A stretch of DNA of 64,000 bases from Sedimentibacter saalensis (GCF_007830175.1 NZ_VLKH01000008.1:62001-126000), one strand, 5' to 3'. Counted from the stretch's first letter, positions 42,391 to 53,781 are shown. Translations and numbers: made by a program. The notes: generated by a model not told the origin, from the letters alone.

Positions 42391-44427
42391 TTATATTTCG
42401 AATTTGTTCACAAGATTATTTAGTATCTGTGACTGGCCTGAGAGCTCCTCACTGCTTGCTGCGCTTGTTTCTGCTGTTGCTGCGTTTTGTTGAACAACAG
42501 AGGATATTTGCTCTATTCCGCTTTTTATCTGATTTACAGAAACTGCCTGATGAGATGAAGCTTCTGCTATTTCTGCAATGAGTTCATTTGTTTCATTTGT
42601 TTTTGAAACTATTCCGGACAATGATTTTCCTGCCTCGCTTGCCAGAGCTGTTCCATTGTTTATGGCGTTAATTGAATTTTCTATCAGTGCTGTTGTCTGT
42701 TTTGCAGCTTCTGCTGATTTTCCTGCCAGGTTTCTCACTTCATCTGCAACTACGGCAAAGCCCTTGCCTGCAGAACCTGCTCTTGCTGCTTCAACTGCTG
42801 CATTCAATGCAAGTATGTTTGTCTGGAAAGCTATGTCATCAATAACTTTTATTATTTTATTAATTTCTCTTGAAGTATTGCTTATTTCATCCATAGCAGC
42901 AAGCATTTGATTCATTTGATCATTTCCTCTTTCAACTTCGCTGGCTGCTTCCTTAGCCTTGTTTCCTGCGCTTTCTGCATGTTCTGCATTGTTAGCGATT
43001 GTCTGATAAATCTCGTTTATTTCTGCTGAAAGCTCTTGGATGGCACTTGCCTGCTCAGTTGTTCCCTGAGCCAAAATCTGTGCACTGCTTGATACATGTT
43101 CTGCATTCATGTTTATTGACTCTGATGATTCCTTGATCTTTCCTATGGTGTCCTTCAATGTGTTTGACATGGAAAGAAGTGCAGATTTTAACTTGGCAAA
43201 TTCCCCTTCATAGTCATTTTGGAATTCCACATTTAATTTTCCTTCAGCCATTTCATTAAGCACATTTACACTTTCATCTATGTAAGTTATATATGATTTT
43301 AGACGTCCAGTTAAACTTCCTATTGAGTGGGCTAGTTCTCCTATTTCATCGCTGCTTTTTATGTCTATATCCACATCAAGTTCACCTTCTGCAAGCTTGT
43401 TTGTTATGCCTGTAATCTTTTTAATTGGTTTTGTAACAATTCCTACAATTATGAACATTGCTGCTGACAACAGAACAATTGTCATAATATATATTATAGT
43501 TATTAATTTCGTAAGTTCTCTTGTGTTTGACATGAATTCATCTCTTGGAATTGCTGAAACAACCTTCCACCCTGTATCTCCTACAAGGACTGTATTTCCC
43601 ATGTATTCATTATCATTGTAAGAATACTTCATGACTTCATCATTTATATCTTCCGCTGATTTAAGAATGTTTTCGCTTACACCAATGTCCTTGAACAATT
43701 TTAAAATATTGTCGTCATCCTTATGGGATGTTATAACATCACCTTCTGTCAAAAGAGTAAAATATCCATTTTCTCCAAGTTTGTACTCTCCTACGACCTG
43801 GGACAACTTGTCTATGGTTATGTCAATACCGGTCAAACCCACTATTTTACCTTCTGCATGGACAGGGGCAGTAATTGTTATGACCATGCTTCCTGTTGCA
43901 GCATCTACATAAGGTTCTGTGATGCATGTAATATCATCTGTTATGGTTTTATAGTACTCTCTTGTTTTCAAGTCAAATGAAGCATCTGATACTCCGCTTA
44001 AATCATCCACATAATATGATGGGTCAGCTTCAGCTATATATGCTGAAAGCATTACGTCGCTGTTTGATTTTTGCGTTTCTATTAATGTATTTCTGAGCAC
44101 TTCATATCCATTTACACTTGGTATGTAGTCACCCGGTTCTGCATCCAGCAAAAAATTCTGTATGTTTTTATCTTGTGCCATTTGCTTTGCAATTGTAATA
44201 TAGCGTTCAAAAAACAACTCTGCATCCTTACTTACACTCTGGGATGTTTCACTCAATATTTTCTTTTCATTTTCTGTGAGCCGGCTGTTTAAGGTTGTGC
44301 TCAGCACAATTCCTGTTAACGTTAACAACAGTGTGCTGCCAATGAACAAAACGATTACAAGCTTTGTTTTTATACTCTTTGCAGCGGTTCTTTTAGTTGC
44401 ATTATTTTTGCCTTTAATCCCTTTCAT
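42391..44427 (-). CDS. Methyl-accepting chemotaxis protein with double Cache sensor
   Basis: This 678-residue chemoreceptor has a membrane segment at residues about 25-47, a dCache-type sensor ([36 protein letters not shown]), a second segment near 310-335, HAMP and the signalling hairpin with [19 protein letters not shown]. The FF/YY and Asp features of amino-acid-binding dCache domains seem present, but the ligand is not established. It has its own SigD promoter and terminator. It is closely similar along its length to the receptor at 47.5-49.5 kb, a recent paralogue. Confidence 0.94.
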   Translation of the reverse strand: MKGIKGKNNATKRTAAKSIKTKLVIVLFIGSTLLLTLTGIVLSTTLNSRLTENEKKILSETSQSVSKDAELFFERYITIAKQMAQDKNIQNFLLDAEPGDYIPSVNGYEVLRNTLIETQKSNSDVMLSAYIAEADPSYYVDDLSGVSDASFDLKTREYYKTITDDITCITEPYVDAATGSMVITITAPVHAEGKIVGLTGIDITIDKLSQVVGEYKLGENGYFTLLTEGDVITSHKDDDNILKLFKDIGVSENILKSAEDINDEVMKYSYNDNEYMGNTVLVGDTGWKVVSAIPRDEFMSNTRELTKLITIIYIMTIVLLSAAMFIIVGIVTKPIKKITGITNKLAEGELDVDIDIKSSDEIGELAHSIGSLTGRLKSYITYIDESVNVLNEMAEGKLNVEFQNDYEGEFAKLKSALLSMSNTLKDTIGKIKESSESINMNAEHVSSSAQILAQGTTEQASAIQELSAEINEIYQTIANNAEHAESAGNKAKEAASEVERGNDQMNQMLAAMDEISNTSREINKIIKVIDDIAFQTNILALNAAVEAARAGSAGKGFAVVADEVRNLAGKSAEAAKQTTALIENSINAINNGTALASEAGKSLSGIVSKTNETNELIAEIAEASSHQAVSVNQIKSGIEQISSVVQQNAATAETSAASSEELSGQSQILNNLVNKFEI

Positions 44428-44458
44428 TTTCTCCTCCTTAAAAATGCATACAAATATA

Positions 44459-44485
44459 TTATCGGATTTTTACTGCGAAAATTTA
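44459..44485 (-). promoter_or_regulatory. SigD promoter of the chemoreceptor at 42.4 kb
   Basis: TAAA (44485-44482), 16 bases, CCGATAA (44465-44459) on the minus strand. Confidence 0.72.
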
Positions 44486-44653
44486 CCATTTTTTTATAAA
44501 TATAAAATTATAACGATTAGAAACTAAAAGAGAGGCAATGTCTACATTTTACGTATAAAGAAATATTATTGTTTCTAAGTTTAATACGAAGCTTGCGTAC
44601 ATCAGTATGCACAAAAAACGGATCATAAGTACTTAACTAATGACCCGTCTATA

Positions 44654-45058
44654 TTATTTTAGATTCTTGGCAAATTCGCCTATTTTTTTGTCTGCCTGTG
44701 AAATGTGTTTAGTGAGCCAGTCCAAAATAAACTGGTTTGAATTCAAAATAACAGTTAAATTTACACCGTCTTTTTCATATTCACTTCTTAATTCCTTAAG
44801 CTTTTTGATGAATCCTTCGTGCATTTGCTTTTGAGCGCTTAATTCAGGATAATTGATACTTTGCATGTAGCGTTCCTCATCCTTGAAATGGGTCCTGGTA
44901 TATTCATCAAGAAAGTCAAACATTTTAACTATGTATTCCTTAGATTTTCCGCTTTTGCCTGCTTCAAAAAGCTGATCAGCTTTTTCAAACCACTTTTTAT
45001 GCTGCTGATCTATCAAATCAACCCCAACCTCTAAATTTTTAGTCCACAATAAAGCCAT
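44654..45058 (-). CDS. Bacteriohemerythrin-like protein with one altered ligand
   Basis: This 134-residue four-helix protein matches bacteriohemerythrin: His20 (IDQQH), His57 and Glu61 (THFKDEE), His80 (QKQMHEGF), and His/Asp in TKHISQADKK. The His normally at position 76 is Gln here (SAQKQMH), whereas the paralogue at 27.2 kb keeps it. Oxygen binding may therefore be changed. It lies about 110 bases after a chemoreceptor gene on the same strand, echoing the hemerythrin-receptor pairing at 25-27 kb. ATG start with AGGAGGCTCAT upstream. Confidence 0.9.
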   Translation of the reverse strand: MALLWTKNLEVGVDLIDQQHKKWFEKADQLFEAGKSGKSKEYIVKMFDFLDEYTRTHFKDEERYMQSINYPELSAQKQMHEGFIKKLKELRSEYEKDGVNLTVILNSNQFILDWLTKHISQADKKIGEFAKNLK

Positions 45059-45168
45059 ATGAGCCTCCTAATATTTTATTATGCATGAAAATTTACAATT
45101 GTGTCTTTAAGAACTCATTTCCATACTTATGGTTTATACCCTTATTTTTCAACTATTAATCATATAAT

Positions 45169-47385
45169 TTAGATAGCCTCATGTACTTCGCCGGATTCTT
45201 CAACTAATTTTATTTTTTCCACAAGTTCTTTCATAATCTGCGCCTGGCTTGACAATTCTTCACTTGCAGCTGCACTTTCTTCCGCTGTTGCAGAATTTGT
45301 TTGTACTATAAATGAAATTTGTTCAACTCCATATAAAACCTGAGTTGCTGCTTCTGACTGTTGTTTAGAAGCTTCGGTAATTTCTTTTATCATATCTTCA
45401 ACAACTTGAGTTTTTTCAACAGCGATATTAAGTGCTTCATTTGTCTTTGCTGCTACTTTAGTTCCTTTTTCAACTGCTTTTAAAGCATTTTCTATTAGCT
45501 GTTCAGTATTTTTTGCTGCTTCTGCGCTCTTGAGTGCAAGATTCTTAACTTCGGTTGCAACAACTGCAAATCCGTTTCCTGCAGAGCCTGCCCTTGCTGC
45601 TTCAACAGATGCATTGAGAGCAAGAATATTTGTTTGAAATGCAATGTTGTCAATAACCTTTATTATTTTCCCGATTTCCTTGGAAGTCTCGTTTATTTCA
45701 GACATTGCATCATTCATTTCCTTCACATAATTGCTGCTGTTTTCAACTTGTGCTGCTGATTCAAGGGATGCTTCCTTTGCTTTGCCTGCATTTCTGGCAT
45801 TGTCATTTATTTGTTCTGTTATTTCACTGATTGTTGCAGAAAGTTCCTGAACAGAGCTTGCCTGTTCAGTTGCTCCCTGGGACAGTGCCTGTGCTCCGCC
45901 TGCCAGCTGCTCTGAACCGCATGCAACCTGTTCTGCACTTTCATTTACCTGTCTTACCATGCGATTTAAATAGCTGCTAATCTGCTTCAATGAAATAACT
46001 ATTGAATTGAAATCACCGTTGTATTCATTATCAATTTTGTTTGAAAAATCTCCATCTGCAATTGCACCTAAGTGAAATGAAATGTCATTTATTATTATAT
46101 TTAGTCCTTTCACTGTAGAACCTAACGATTTTATTAGTGTTCCAATTTCATCATCACGTGTTGTTTTTTCAATTTCTGTGTGTAAATCTCCTTCAGCAAG
46201 ATTCTTAAGCCTTTCAGCGCATAAAATAATTGGATTTGCAATGTTGTCAGATACCTTCTTTCCGATTAAATATGCTGCTATAAGAGACAATATTGAAATT
46301 ATCAAAGTGATGAGTAAACTTAAATTTGTGGAGCCTGTATATTCCGATTGAGGAGCGCTTATAAATAACCCCCATCCATCGCTTCCGTTAATATATGAAT
46401 AAGCAATCAGGTTTTTTTGTCCATCTAATTCATAGTCACCAAGGTCAAGCTTCATGCTCAGCATCTTTTGCTCGACTTCAGCCAATTGCTTGTTGATTCC
46501 ATTTTCTTCGTAGGATTTTATTATGTTTTCAGATTCAACGACCTTTTCATAAACAGGATGTGCAATTGTATATCCATCCTTGTCCAGTATGTAGGCAAAT
46601 CCACCTTCGCCGATTTTAACAGAGGAAACCATGTCTGACAGGACTTTACCGTCCAGCACTATGACTGCAGCACCAATTATTTTCGACCCATATACTCCGT
46701 CTTCCCACAGAGGAGCTGATACAGTAAATGTAACCTTGTCAAATTTATCATTCATCTTTGGTTCAGTAATTACTGTACTTCCTGCCATAGCAGAAAAGAA
46801 ATAATCAGTATCTCCTATCATGTATATTTGTTTTGTGATTGGAGATTCTCCTTTTCCCTTTGTATTGGTTGTATACGCATCAAGCAGCCCATATGCCTTC
46901 GTCATTTGTGTGACTATTTTTGCTTTTTGCTGATTGTTTACAGTCATATCAGAAAGCTGCTGATTAAGCCCTATGTTGTTGGCAATTGCCCTGTATATTT
47001 CAAGTTCATTTTCAATTGACTCTGATGATACCTGGGCAACGTTATCCATTGTACGTTCAAGAGTATCAAATGTGATTTTGTAGCTTTGATAAGCAGAAAT
47101 TCCCCCTAATATGATTACTACTGCAAGTATTAGTGAAATAAAGCTTAAGAATATTTTTGACTTTATGCTGGTTTTGTTTGTGATTGTAAATGCCAATTCT
47201 CCGACTTTTTTTCTTATGAATTCAATGATTTTTTTTAACACTTTGTTGGTGCTGATACTTTTGTAAATATTGCTGAAGATTTTCTTAATGTTATTGATAA
47301 GATTTTTAATATTAATATTTTTGCCTAGTGAGTCTTTTACTTTTAGTTTTTCCTTAATGTTAAAGTTAAATTTTATTTTTTTCAC
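45169..47385 (-). CDS. Methyl-accepting chemotaxis protein with extended N-terminus
   Basis: This chemoreceptor resembles the one at 25.1 kb but carries a basic, helical N-terminal extension of about 75 residues before the first membrane segment (about 80-100 from the start). A Cache sensor follows ([15 protein letters not shown]-like region, [17 protein letters not shown]), then a second membrane segment, HAMP and the signalling tip [20 protein letters not shown] frame start exists at ATG 47397, but GGGGGATCTT lies before GTG 47385, giving VKKIKFNF and about 738 residues. A SigD promoter lies upstream. Confidence 0.92.
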   Translation of the reverse strand: MKKIKFNFNIKEKLKVKDSLGKNINIKNLINNIKKIFSNIYKSISTNKVLKKIIEFIRKKVGELAFTITNKTSIKSKIFLSFISLILAVVIILGGISAYQSYKITFDTLERTMDNVAQVSSESIENELEIYRAIANNIGLNQQLSDMTVNNQQKAKIVTQMTKAYGLLDAYTTNTKGKGESPITKQIYMIGDTDYFFSAMAGSTVITEPKMNDKFDKVTFTVSAPLWEDGVYGSKIIGAAVIVLDGKVLSDMVSSVKIGEGGFAYILDKDGYTIAHPVYEKVVESENIIKSYEENGINKQLAEVEQKMLSMKLDLGDYELDGQKNLIAYSYINGSDGWGLFISAPQSEYTGSTNLSLLITLIISILSLIAAYLIGKKVSDNIANPIILCAERLKNLAEGDLHTEIEKTTRDDEIGTLIKSLGSTVKGLNIIINDISFHLGAIADGDFSNKIDNEYNGDFNSIVISLKQISSYLNRMVRQVNESAEQVACGSEQLAGGAQALSQGATEQASSVQELSATISEITEQINDNARNAGKAKEASLESAAQVENSSNYVKEMNDAMSEINETSKEIGKIIKVIDNIAFQTNILALNASVEAARAGSAGNGFAVVATEVKNLALKSAEAAKNTEQLIENALKAVEKGTKVAAKTNEALNIAVEKTQVVEDMIKEITEASKQQSEAATQVLYGVEQISFIVQTNSATAEESAAASEELSSQAQIMKELVEKIKLVEESGEVHEAI

Positions 47386-47429
47386 AAGATCCCCCATATT
47401 TATTTATAATCATATACAGTCCATTTAAT

Positions 47430-47455
47430 ATATCGGCATTTTTTTCATAAATTTA
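47430..47455 (-). promoter_or_regulatory. SigD promoter of the chemoreceptor at 45.2 kb
   Basis: TAAA (47455-47452), 14 bases, perfect GCCGATAT (47437-47430) on the minus strand. Confidence 0.8.
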
Positions 47456-47476
47456 ACATTTATAGAAATTAATATT

Positions 47477-47516
47477 GGGACGGACCTTTGAGTAAAAAAA
47501 CTAAAAGGTCCGCCCC
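47477..47516. repeat. Palindrome after the chemoreceptor at 47.5 kb
   Basis: GGGACGGACCTTT pairs with AAAAGGTCCGCCCC, with a T-run only inside the loop. It lies 8 bases past the receptor stop. It may act as an imperfect terminator and has the GGACGGAC core common in clostridial intergenic hairpins. Confidence 0.65.
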
Positions 47517-47524
47517 TGACTTTT

Positions 47525-49549
47525 TTACAGATTGAATTTGCTTACCAGTTCGTTTAATATGTGTGACTGGCCAGACAGTTCCTCGCTGTTTGCAGCGCTG
47601 GCTTCTGCCGATGCTGCATTTTCCTGAACAACTGATGAAATTTGTTCTATTCCGCTCTTTATTTGATTTACGGAAACAGTCTGATGCGAAGATGCACTTG
47701 CAATTTCAGCAATCAGCTCATTAGTCTCATTTGTTTTATTTACTATTCCGGACAATGATTTTCCTGCCTCATCAGCAAGAGCTGTGCCCTTGTTGATTGC
47801 ATTTATGGAATTTTCAATCAAAGCTGTTGTCTGCTTTGCAGCTTCAGCAGATTTTCCCGCAAGGTTTCTCACTTCATCTGCAACAACTGCAAAACCCTTG
47901 CCTGCAGAACCTGCCCTTGCTGCTTCAACAGCAGCATTCAAAGCAAGTATGTTTGTCTGGAATGCTATGTCATCAATTACTTTAATTATTTTATTTATTT
48001 CTCTTGAAGTCTTGCTGATTTCATCCATTGCAGAAAGCATTTCACTCATCTGCACGTTTCCTTTCTCTACTTCACTGGCTGTTTCCTTGGCCTTGTTTCC
48101 TGCACTTACAGCATGCTCAGCATTGTTGACTATGGTATGATATATTTCATTAATTTCTGCCGACAGTTCTTCTATAGCGCTTGCCTGCTCTGTTGTTCCT
48201 TGAGCCAGTACCTGTGCTCCGCTTGACACCTGTTCAGCATTCATATTTATTGATTCAGAGGATTCCTTGATTTTGCCTATAGTTTCCTTGAGAGTATCTG
48301 AAAGTGAAAGCAAAGAAACTTTTAATTTTGCAAACTCACCGTCATAATCATTTTTAAGTTCAACGTTTAAGTTTCCTCTAGCCATTTCATTTAGCACATA
48401 TTCACTTTCAGCAATGTATGCTATATAAGATTTGAGTCGTGCTGTGAGACTACCTATTGACTGGGCCAATTCGCCTATTTCATCGTTACTTTTTATGTTT
48501 ATTTCTGCATCAAGTTCACCCGCAGCAAGTTTATCAGTGATATCAGTTATTTTTTTGATTGGTTTTGTCATCTTTTTAATCATTACCGTCATCACAGCCA
48601 GGAGCGCAACAATCATGACTGCAAATATAATTACAATTGACATAATAATCTTTTGTGTATGAGATGTGAATTCATCCTTTGGCAGCATTGATAGTATCTG
48701 CCATCCTGTATTTCCAATTTCAACGCTGTTTCCAATATATGTTTCACCGTTGTATGTAAATTCTGTGACTTCTCCGGTGCGGCTGTTTACAGACTGGATC
48801 ATATTTTCACTTATGTCTATGTCCTTTATGGATTTAAGAAGGCTGTCTTCATCCTTGTGTCCTGCAATGATGTTATTTTCAGTAAGCAATGTAAAATTCC
48901 CTGTTTCCCCCAGCTTATAGTTTCCTACCATAGCTGTCAGCTTGTCAATGGCAATATCCACAGCTGTCAATCCTATGACCTCATTGTTCACAGTTACAGG
49001 AGCAGAAATAGTTATTACAATTCCTCCTGTTATTGCATCAAGATAAGGATCTGTTATATTTACTTTTTTTTCTGTAACTGCCTTGTAATAGTCCTTGGAA
49101 GAAACATCGTATTCTTCCTTTGAATAGACTGTTGGCGAAACAAGATAAAAATCACCTTCAGCAACATATGCTGACAAGATTACATCCGGATTTGCCTTTT
49201 GTGTTTCATCTACTGTCTGTCCTGCAATCATAAATCCTTCTGTTTCTAAAAGGGTATCTCGTCCTTCTGCATTTAACATAAAGTTCTGTAAATTCTTATC
49301 CTGTGCCATTTGCTCTACTATTGCAATATAACGTTCAAAAAATGCATTTGCTTCATTGCTGACGCTTTTTGTGGTTTCATTCAGGATATCCTTTTCACTG
49401 TTAGTAAAATAATCGTTGACTGTCATTCCAATTACGACACCTGTTGCAAGGAGAGCTAAAAAACATAACACAAACAATGTTAATGTTATTTTGCTTGCTA
49501 TTGAAGTTTTTCCTAAAGTAACTTTTACCTTATTGCTATTTCTTTTCAT
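47525..49549 (-). CDS. Methyl-accepting chemotaxis protein with double Cache sensor
   Basis: This 674-residue chemoreceptor has a membrane segment at residues about 20-43, a dCache sensor ([35 protein letters not shown]), a second segment near 305-328, HAMP and the signalling domain with [19 protein letters not shown]. It is the close paralogue of the receptor at 42.4 kb; the sensor halves differ most, so ligand specificity has probably diverged. No SigD promoter is evident upstream. ATG start with AGGAGGATTT upstream. Confidence 0.94.
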   Translation of the reverse strand: MKRNSNKVKVTLGKTSIASKITLTLFVLCFLALLATGVVIGMTVNDYFTNSEKDILNETTKSVSNEANAFFERYIAIVEQMAQDKNLQNFMLNAEGRDTLLETEGFMIAGQTVDETQKANPDVILSAYVAEGDFYLVSPTVYSKEEYDVSSKDYYKAVTEKKVNITDPYLDAITGGIVITISAPVTVNNEVIGLTAVDIAIDKLTAMVGNYKLGETGNFTLLTENNIIAGHKDEDSLLKSIKDIDISENMIQSVNSRTGEVTEFTYNGETYIGNSVEIGNTGWQILSMLPKDEFTSHTQKIIMSIVIIFAVMIVALLAVMTVMIKKMTKPIKKITDITDKLAAGELDAEINIKSNDEIGELAQSIGSLTARLKSYIAYIAESEYVLNEMARGNLNVELKNDYDGEFAKLKVSLLSLSDTLKETIGKIKESSESINMNAEQVSSGAQVLAQGTTEQASAIEELSAEINEIYHTIVNNAEHAVSAGNKAKETASEVEKGNVQMSEMLSAMDEISKTSREINKIIKVIDDIAFQTNILALNAAVEAARAGSAGKGFAVVADEVRNLAGKSAEAAKQTTALIENSINAINKGTALADEAGKSLSGIVNKTNETNELIAEIASASSHQTVSVNQIKSGIEQISSVVQENAASAEASAANSEELSGQSHILNELVSKFNL

Positions 49550-49596
49550 AAATCCTCCTAGCCGTTCCTAATTTTTTACTGCAATCATAATTTTTT

Positions 49597-49652
49597 TAGT
49601 AATATTACTTAAAATATTACTGAGGACAGACCCTAATTAGTGTCCGTCCCCG
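49597..49652. repeat. Two adjacent palindromes between fliT-like gene and chemoreceptor
   Basis: AGTAATATT/AATATTACT forms a nine-pair stem, followed by GGACAGAC...GTCCGTCC around CTAATTAG. They lie in the 137-base gap and may terminate the fliT-like operon. Confidence 0.6.
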
Positions 49653-49686
49653 CAATGATTCGTCCCCGTATTACCCCACAATGACA

Positions 49687-50040
49687 TTATGCTTTGATAT
49701 TTAGCTGTCCCAATGATGATGCAGGCTCATTGAGTTTCGCTTTAACAAGCTTTATTTCATCACTCAGATTTTTTCTGATTTGCTTGTCCATTTCAATTAT
49801 TTCTTGAACAGATTGATTAATGAGTTTCTTAATGTTTTTTATTTCGTCTGTATCATTTATGCTGTTCATTTTTATAATTTTTTCATCTATTTCTCTTACT
49901 GCAACAATGTATTCATTTCTTTTTTCAACCATTGAATTTACATTATCATAGTCAGTTTTTAGTGAAAGTTCTGCTATTTCCCTTGTGAAGCTATTTAGTC
50001 TTTCAACAGCTTCAAGCTTTGATTTAAATAAATTTTCCAT
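49687..50040 (-). CDS. FliT-like flagellar chaperone
   Basis: This is a 117-residue, all-helical, charged protein without signal peptide. Size, the heptad-like leucine pattern and its position right after fliS in a fliD-fliS operon match FliT-type export chaperones, which bind FliD. No diagnostic motif is visible, so FlgN-like or unknown remains possible. It lies 8 bases after fliS and ends the cheA-to-fliT-like operon. Confidence 0.68.
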   Translation of the reverse strand: MENLFKSKLEAVERLNSFTREIAELSLKTDYDNVNSMVEKRNEYIVAVREIDEKIIKMNSINDTDEIKNIKKLINQSVQEIIEMDKQIRKNLSDEIKLVKAKLNEPASSLGQLNIKA

Positions 50041-50048
50041 GAGTCACC

Positions 50049-50426
50049 TTAATTTTTCGCTGATTTTGAAATTTTATCAGCTTCTTCCCATGTATTTCTC
50101 AAATCCTTCACCAAAGGTAGTATGTTATCTATGTTCTTAATTGACTTCATGGATGAAGCCAGTATAAGTTCCTTGTTAAAAAACATGTACATTTCTCTTA
50201 AATCCTTGGAGATTGCATAATTGTCATCAAGCGTAACAATGAGATGATTAAAAATTTTCCTGCACTTTTCAAGGTTGATGCTGGCATTTTCAAAATCGTT
50301 GTTTTCCATCAATATTTTGCTCATATTCATTTTTTTAATTGCTTCATCGTAAAGGAGCACCAGCAGTTCTCCTCTGGTCATTGTATTAACTGAAGTCTTT
50401 TTATATTGCTCAAAAGCGCTTATCAT
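50049..50426 (-). CDS. fliS: Flagellin export chaperone FliS
   Basis: This 125-residue helical protein keeps flagellin unfolded for export. The FliS signature AFEQYKKTSVNTMTRGELLVLLYDEAI at the start is diagnostic (residues 4-30 in part). It follows fliD by 12 bases. ATG start with AAGGAGAT upstream. Confidence 0.95.
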   Translation of the reverse strand: MISAFEQYKKTSVNTMTRGELLVLLYDEAIKKMNMSKILMENNDFENASINLEKCRKIFNHLIVTLDDNYAISKDLREMYMFFNKELILASSMKSIKNIDNILPLVKDLRNTWEEADKISKSAKN

Positions 50427-50438
50427 TTAATCTCCTTT

Positions 50439-52712
50439 CTAACCCATCATGTCAGTGAAATAGGAACTTTGAGAGTTAAGCTTATTCAAAGTTGTCTCCA
50501 ATGATGTAAACTTACTCCAGTACCTTTTTCTTTCAACTTCCATCTTGTCCTTTAATTCTGCCATTTTGTCATCATAGTCTTCTATTCTTTTAGAAATATT
50601 GTTCTTGTCTGAAGTACGCCCGCTGTCAAGCCCTGCTTCATCAATGAGAATACCGGATGAACCGTATGCTCCCACATTTGCCACAAGCAATTCTCTCATC
50701 TGTACAGCTATGCCTGAAATTCCGCCTTCAACAGACGTAGATGCCGAAAACAGGTTTGCAATTTCATCAGGACTCTCAAGCAATTTCGCCTTTAATTTCT
50801 CCTCATCTATTACCAGTTTTCCACTGGTGTCCATCGATGCAGAAGAAATACCTATATCGGAAAGTGCCAGGCTGCTCACTGAAGTCTTACCGGTCATGGC
50901 TTGTCGCATCTTCCTAAGCACACTGTTCATGTTGCTGTCACCATAAAGCACTCCCTTTCGGGCTTGTTCGGTCCAGTCCTTTATTTCGTCTTCTTCCATT
51001 TCATCCTGCTGGTCTGGTGTAAGAGGCTGATAGTCTCTGTTAGGTTTTTCTTTTGTTTTTGTATTCAATAACTCTATTATTTCATTGTAATCATTTATAA
51101 ATCCCTTAATTCTCTCAACTACTTCATCAGCATTGTTTGTAACATTGAAGCTTACGTCAGTCAGCCCTACTGATTTTTTATTCAGTTCTATGTTGATTCC
51201 ATCAATTGAAAAATTGGCAGTGCTTCTAACTACAGAAGTTTTTACACCGTTTAATGTATAGTCCATTACAGTGTCTTTACCATTGACTACATTTTGATAC
51301 GTTGCATTTCCGAACAAAGCTTCTGACAGATTTCCGCCACTTACTTCTTCAATTTTTACAGCCATGTTCGACCCGGTTTCATCAGCTTTGATTGAAAAAG
51401 TGTCTGTGGTTGACAAATATGAAATTGTTACTTTTGCATCAGCATCGTTGTTGATTTTTTTGATTATATCGTTTAATGATGTGCTTTTTTCAAACTCAAA
51501 AAGCTTGTCGTTTATTTTTATTGCATATCCGCTGTTGCCATTTGAAAGTGTTGTTTCATTAAGCCCAAGCTTTAAACCAGCTTCACCTATTGCAGAAGTT
51601 TTATTCAATCTGTTGCAGTCACCTGATTGAATTCCTGTAAAACTGCTTAATTCTGCACTAATACCGCTTACGCTGAACAGATTTGTGTTTGAACTGCTGT
51701 CCACTGTTTTAAATGTCAGTTTTTTTGTGTCCAAACTGTCATAGCTAACTTCAACTTTTCCGGCTCCATAACTTTTATCCAGTTCAGTCTGCAAATAACT
51801 CTTAAGATCCGAGCCGTCTGTTAACCCTTCTTTTAAATATATAGTCTTTGAAACTCCGTTATAATCAAATTTAAAGTATGCACTTGTATTTGAAAATACA
51901 TCGGACTGTGTCCTGGTTAATTTTTCATTGTCTACTGTCTCTGTCTCTAAGGACGAAGCAGGCTCACCAACCTTCATTTTAAGAAACTCTAGAACATCAT
52001 TACTTGCAGCTGTAAGCTTTGTTGTTGTTCCTTCGGGTGAGTTAATAACCAACCTGTTATCCCCAGATACACTGTATCGCAATACATTATCGCTTGCGTC
52101 AGTAGAAGTGCCCCCATTCAAGTCAGCTATTTTTTCAATTTGGCTGTTGAGCTGGTCAGCTACATCCTGTAAATTCACCTTCTCGTTTCCCAATCCGAAC
52201 TTGCTGTCAATGGTGAGCTTGTATGACTTGCCTCCATATTCAATGTTCATGGAATCTCCTGCCAGAGATGACAGGTAGGTGCTCAGACCATCTGAACTAA
52301 AGGACTGAGCGGATGCTTTATATGTGGAAGTCATGGAAGCATAATCTGCTACACTTGATATGCTGTCTATGGAGAAATTTTGAATATTTGCCTGATCTCC
52401 GGACACATTTACATAATCAGATGTAGATTTAAATGAGTATGCCTTGAAAAAGTTTGAACTCATAATATTTGTTTTTGACCCAGATGAATAAGAAAGATAC
52501 TTGTTGTTGAATGAAACAAGCTTGGAGCTTATTTCCCTGTATGCCTGCTGTTTGTACAACAGCTTTTGTTTTGCTTGGTAAGCCTTGTTTATTTTTGATT
52601 TTGTTCCTGACAGCATCTGATTTACCAAATCGTCTGTGTCAAGTCCAGAAACCAGTCCTCCAAATCCTTTGCTTGTTGATGAGCCATATAAGCTTGTTGA
52701 TAATGTTGACAT
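50439..52712 (-). CDS. fliD: Flagellar filament cap protein FliD
   Basis: This 757-residue filament cap (HAP2) lets flagellin assemble at the tip. The N-terminal FGGLVSGLDTDDLVNQML and the C-terminal RYWSKFTSLETTLNKLNSQSSYFTDMM match both FliD core ends. The middle is a large Ser/Thr/Asn-rich region, longer than in many FliD proteins and possibly also glycosylated. It lies 44 bases after cheB in the same direction, so cap synthesis is tied to the chemotaxis genes. Confidence 0.94.
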   Translation of the reverse strand: MSTLSTSLYGSSTSKGFGGLVSGLDTDDLVNQMLSGTKSKINKAYQAKQKLLYKQQAYREISSKLVSFNNKYLSYSSGSKTNIMSSNFFKAYSFKSTSDYVNVSGDQANIQNFSIDSISSVADYASMTSTYKASAQSFSSDGLSTYLSSLAGDSMNIEYGGKSYKLTIDSKFGLGNEKVNLQDVADQLNSQIEKIADLNGGTSTDASDNVLRYSVSGDNRLVINSPEGTTTKLTAASNDVLEFLKMKVGEPASSLETETVDNEKLTRTQSDVFSNTSAYFKFDYNGVSKTIYLKEGLTDGSDLKSYLQTELDKSYGAGKVEVSYDSLDTKKLTFKTVDSSSNTNLFSVSGISAELSSFTGIQSGDCNRLNKTSAIGEAGLKLGLNETTLSNGNSGYAIKINDKLFEFEKSTSLNDIIKKINNDADAKVTISYLSTTDTFSIKADETGSNMAVKIEEVSGGNLSEALFGNATYQNVVNGKDTVMDYTLNGVKTSVVRSTANFSIDGINIELNKKSVGLTDVSFNVTNNADEVVERIKGFINDYNEIIELLNTKTKEKPNRDYQPLTPDQQDEMEEDEIKDWTEQARKGVLYGDSNMNSVLRKMRQAMTGKTSVSSLALSDIGISSASMDTSGKLVIDEEKLKAKLLESPDEIANLFSASTSVEGGISGIAVQMRELLVANVGAYGSSGILIDEAGLDSGRTSDKNNISKRIEDYDDKMAELKDKMEVERKRYWSKFTSLETTLNKLNSQSSYFTDMMG

Positions 52713-52756
52713 TTTTTCCCCTTTCTGCTGCCGGTAAATTAATTGGCAACTCCATA

Positions 52757-53779
52757 TTATTTATTCAAATGCTTTATAAGTATTTCTGCTATATCTTCTA
52801 CATCCGATTGAACAATCACAGCCCCTATGTTGAATGCAACCATTGGCATTCCATAAACAACAGAGGACTTTTCATCCTGTCCAACGGTAAATGCACCTGT
52901 TTTTTTCATATTCAAAAGTCCTTGTGCTCCGTCCTTGCCCATTCCTGTGAGGATTATCCCCACGGAATTTTTGCCGGCATTTTCAGCTACGGAGTTAAAC
53001 AATACGTCAACTGACGGGCAGTGACCGCTAACTTTTTCGCCGGGCTTGCAGGAAACATAGTACCCCTTGTCGTCCTTTGCAAGCTTCATTTGTTTATCGC
53101 CTGGAGCTACCAGAACCAGACCTTTTTCAACTCTGTCTCCGTCCAGTGCTTCTCTTACTTCCAAATCGCATATTTTATTGAGCCTGTCAGCGTACATTTT
53201 TGTAAATCCTGGCGGCATATGCTGAGTGACCAGTATTCCCGGCATATGAGCCGGAAGTGATTTTAAAATTGTGAGTGTTGCTTCCGTCCCTCCTGTTGAA
53301 GCTCCAATTGCTATTACTTTTGAAGAGGATATTTTTTCAAGCTTTTTTGTTTCAGGAACTTTAGACGATGTAAAAGGAACAAGCTTTGCTATGGAAGCAA
53401 CTTTTATTTTTGTTCTGATTTCTCTAAAAAACATCGGCAGATCGTTTTTAGAAGACATATCCGGTTTCTTGACAAAATCAACTGCTCCTGCATGAAGGGC
53501 ATCAAAGACACTTATGTTCATAGAACTAACAAGAACAACCTTCAATGGATTTTCCTCCATGAGCTTTTTTAAAAACACCAATCCACTCATCTTTGGCATC
53601 TCAACATCCAGGGTGAGAATGTCAGGCTTGAGGGATTTTATTTTTTCAAGAGCATCCACGGGATCAACAGCCATTCCCACAACTTCTATGTGAGGATCTT
53701 CGCTTAATTCCTTTTTTAAAACATTTCTGAACAGAAGAGAATCATCTGTGATTAGAACCCTTATTTTGTTAATTATCAT
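52757..53779 (-). CDS. cheB: Chemotaxis protein-glutamate methylesterase CheB
   Basis: This 340-residue protein removes methyl groups from chemoreceptors. The receiver domain (phospho-Asp in LTLDVEMPKMSG near 55) is joined to the esterase with catalytic Ser in GASTGGTEA, His in TQHMPPGFTKM and Asp in TGMGKDGAQGL. It is two bases after cheR. Phosphorylation by CheA would activate it. No cheW or cheY is seen in this window. Confidence 0.96.
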   Translation of the reverse strand: MIINKIRVLITDDSLLFRNVLKKELSEDPHIEVVGMAVDPVDALEKIKSLKPDILTLDVEMPKMSGLVFLKKLMEENPLKVVLVSSMNISVFDALHAGAVDFVKKPDMSSKNDLPMFFREIRTKIKVASIAKLVPFTSSKVPETKKLEKISSSKVIAIGASTGGTEATLTILKSLPAHMPGILVTQHMPPGFTKMYADRLNKICDLEVREALDGDRVEKGLVLVAPGDKQMKLAKDDKGYYVSCKPGEKVSGHCPSVDVLFNSVAENAGKNSVGIILTGMGKDGAQGLLNMKKTGAFTVGQDEKSSVVYGMPMVAFNIGAVIVQSDVEDIAEILIKHLNK

Positions 53780-53781
53780 AG

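Noticed and set aside
42578-48140. Long plus-strand open frames opposite the chemoreceptors
   Set aside because: They recur at the same place opposite each receptor signalling domain and mirror its codon pattern, so they are antisense shadows.
49597-49652. Origin or attachment site at the A/T palindromes
   Set aside because: No iterons, integrase or tRNA are nearby; terminator-type hairpins are a simpler reading.
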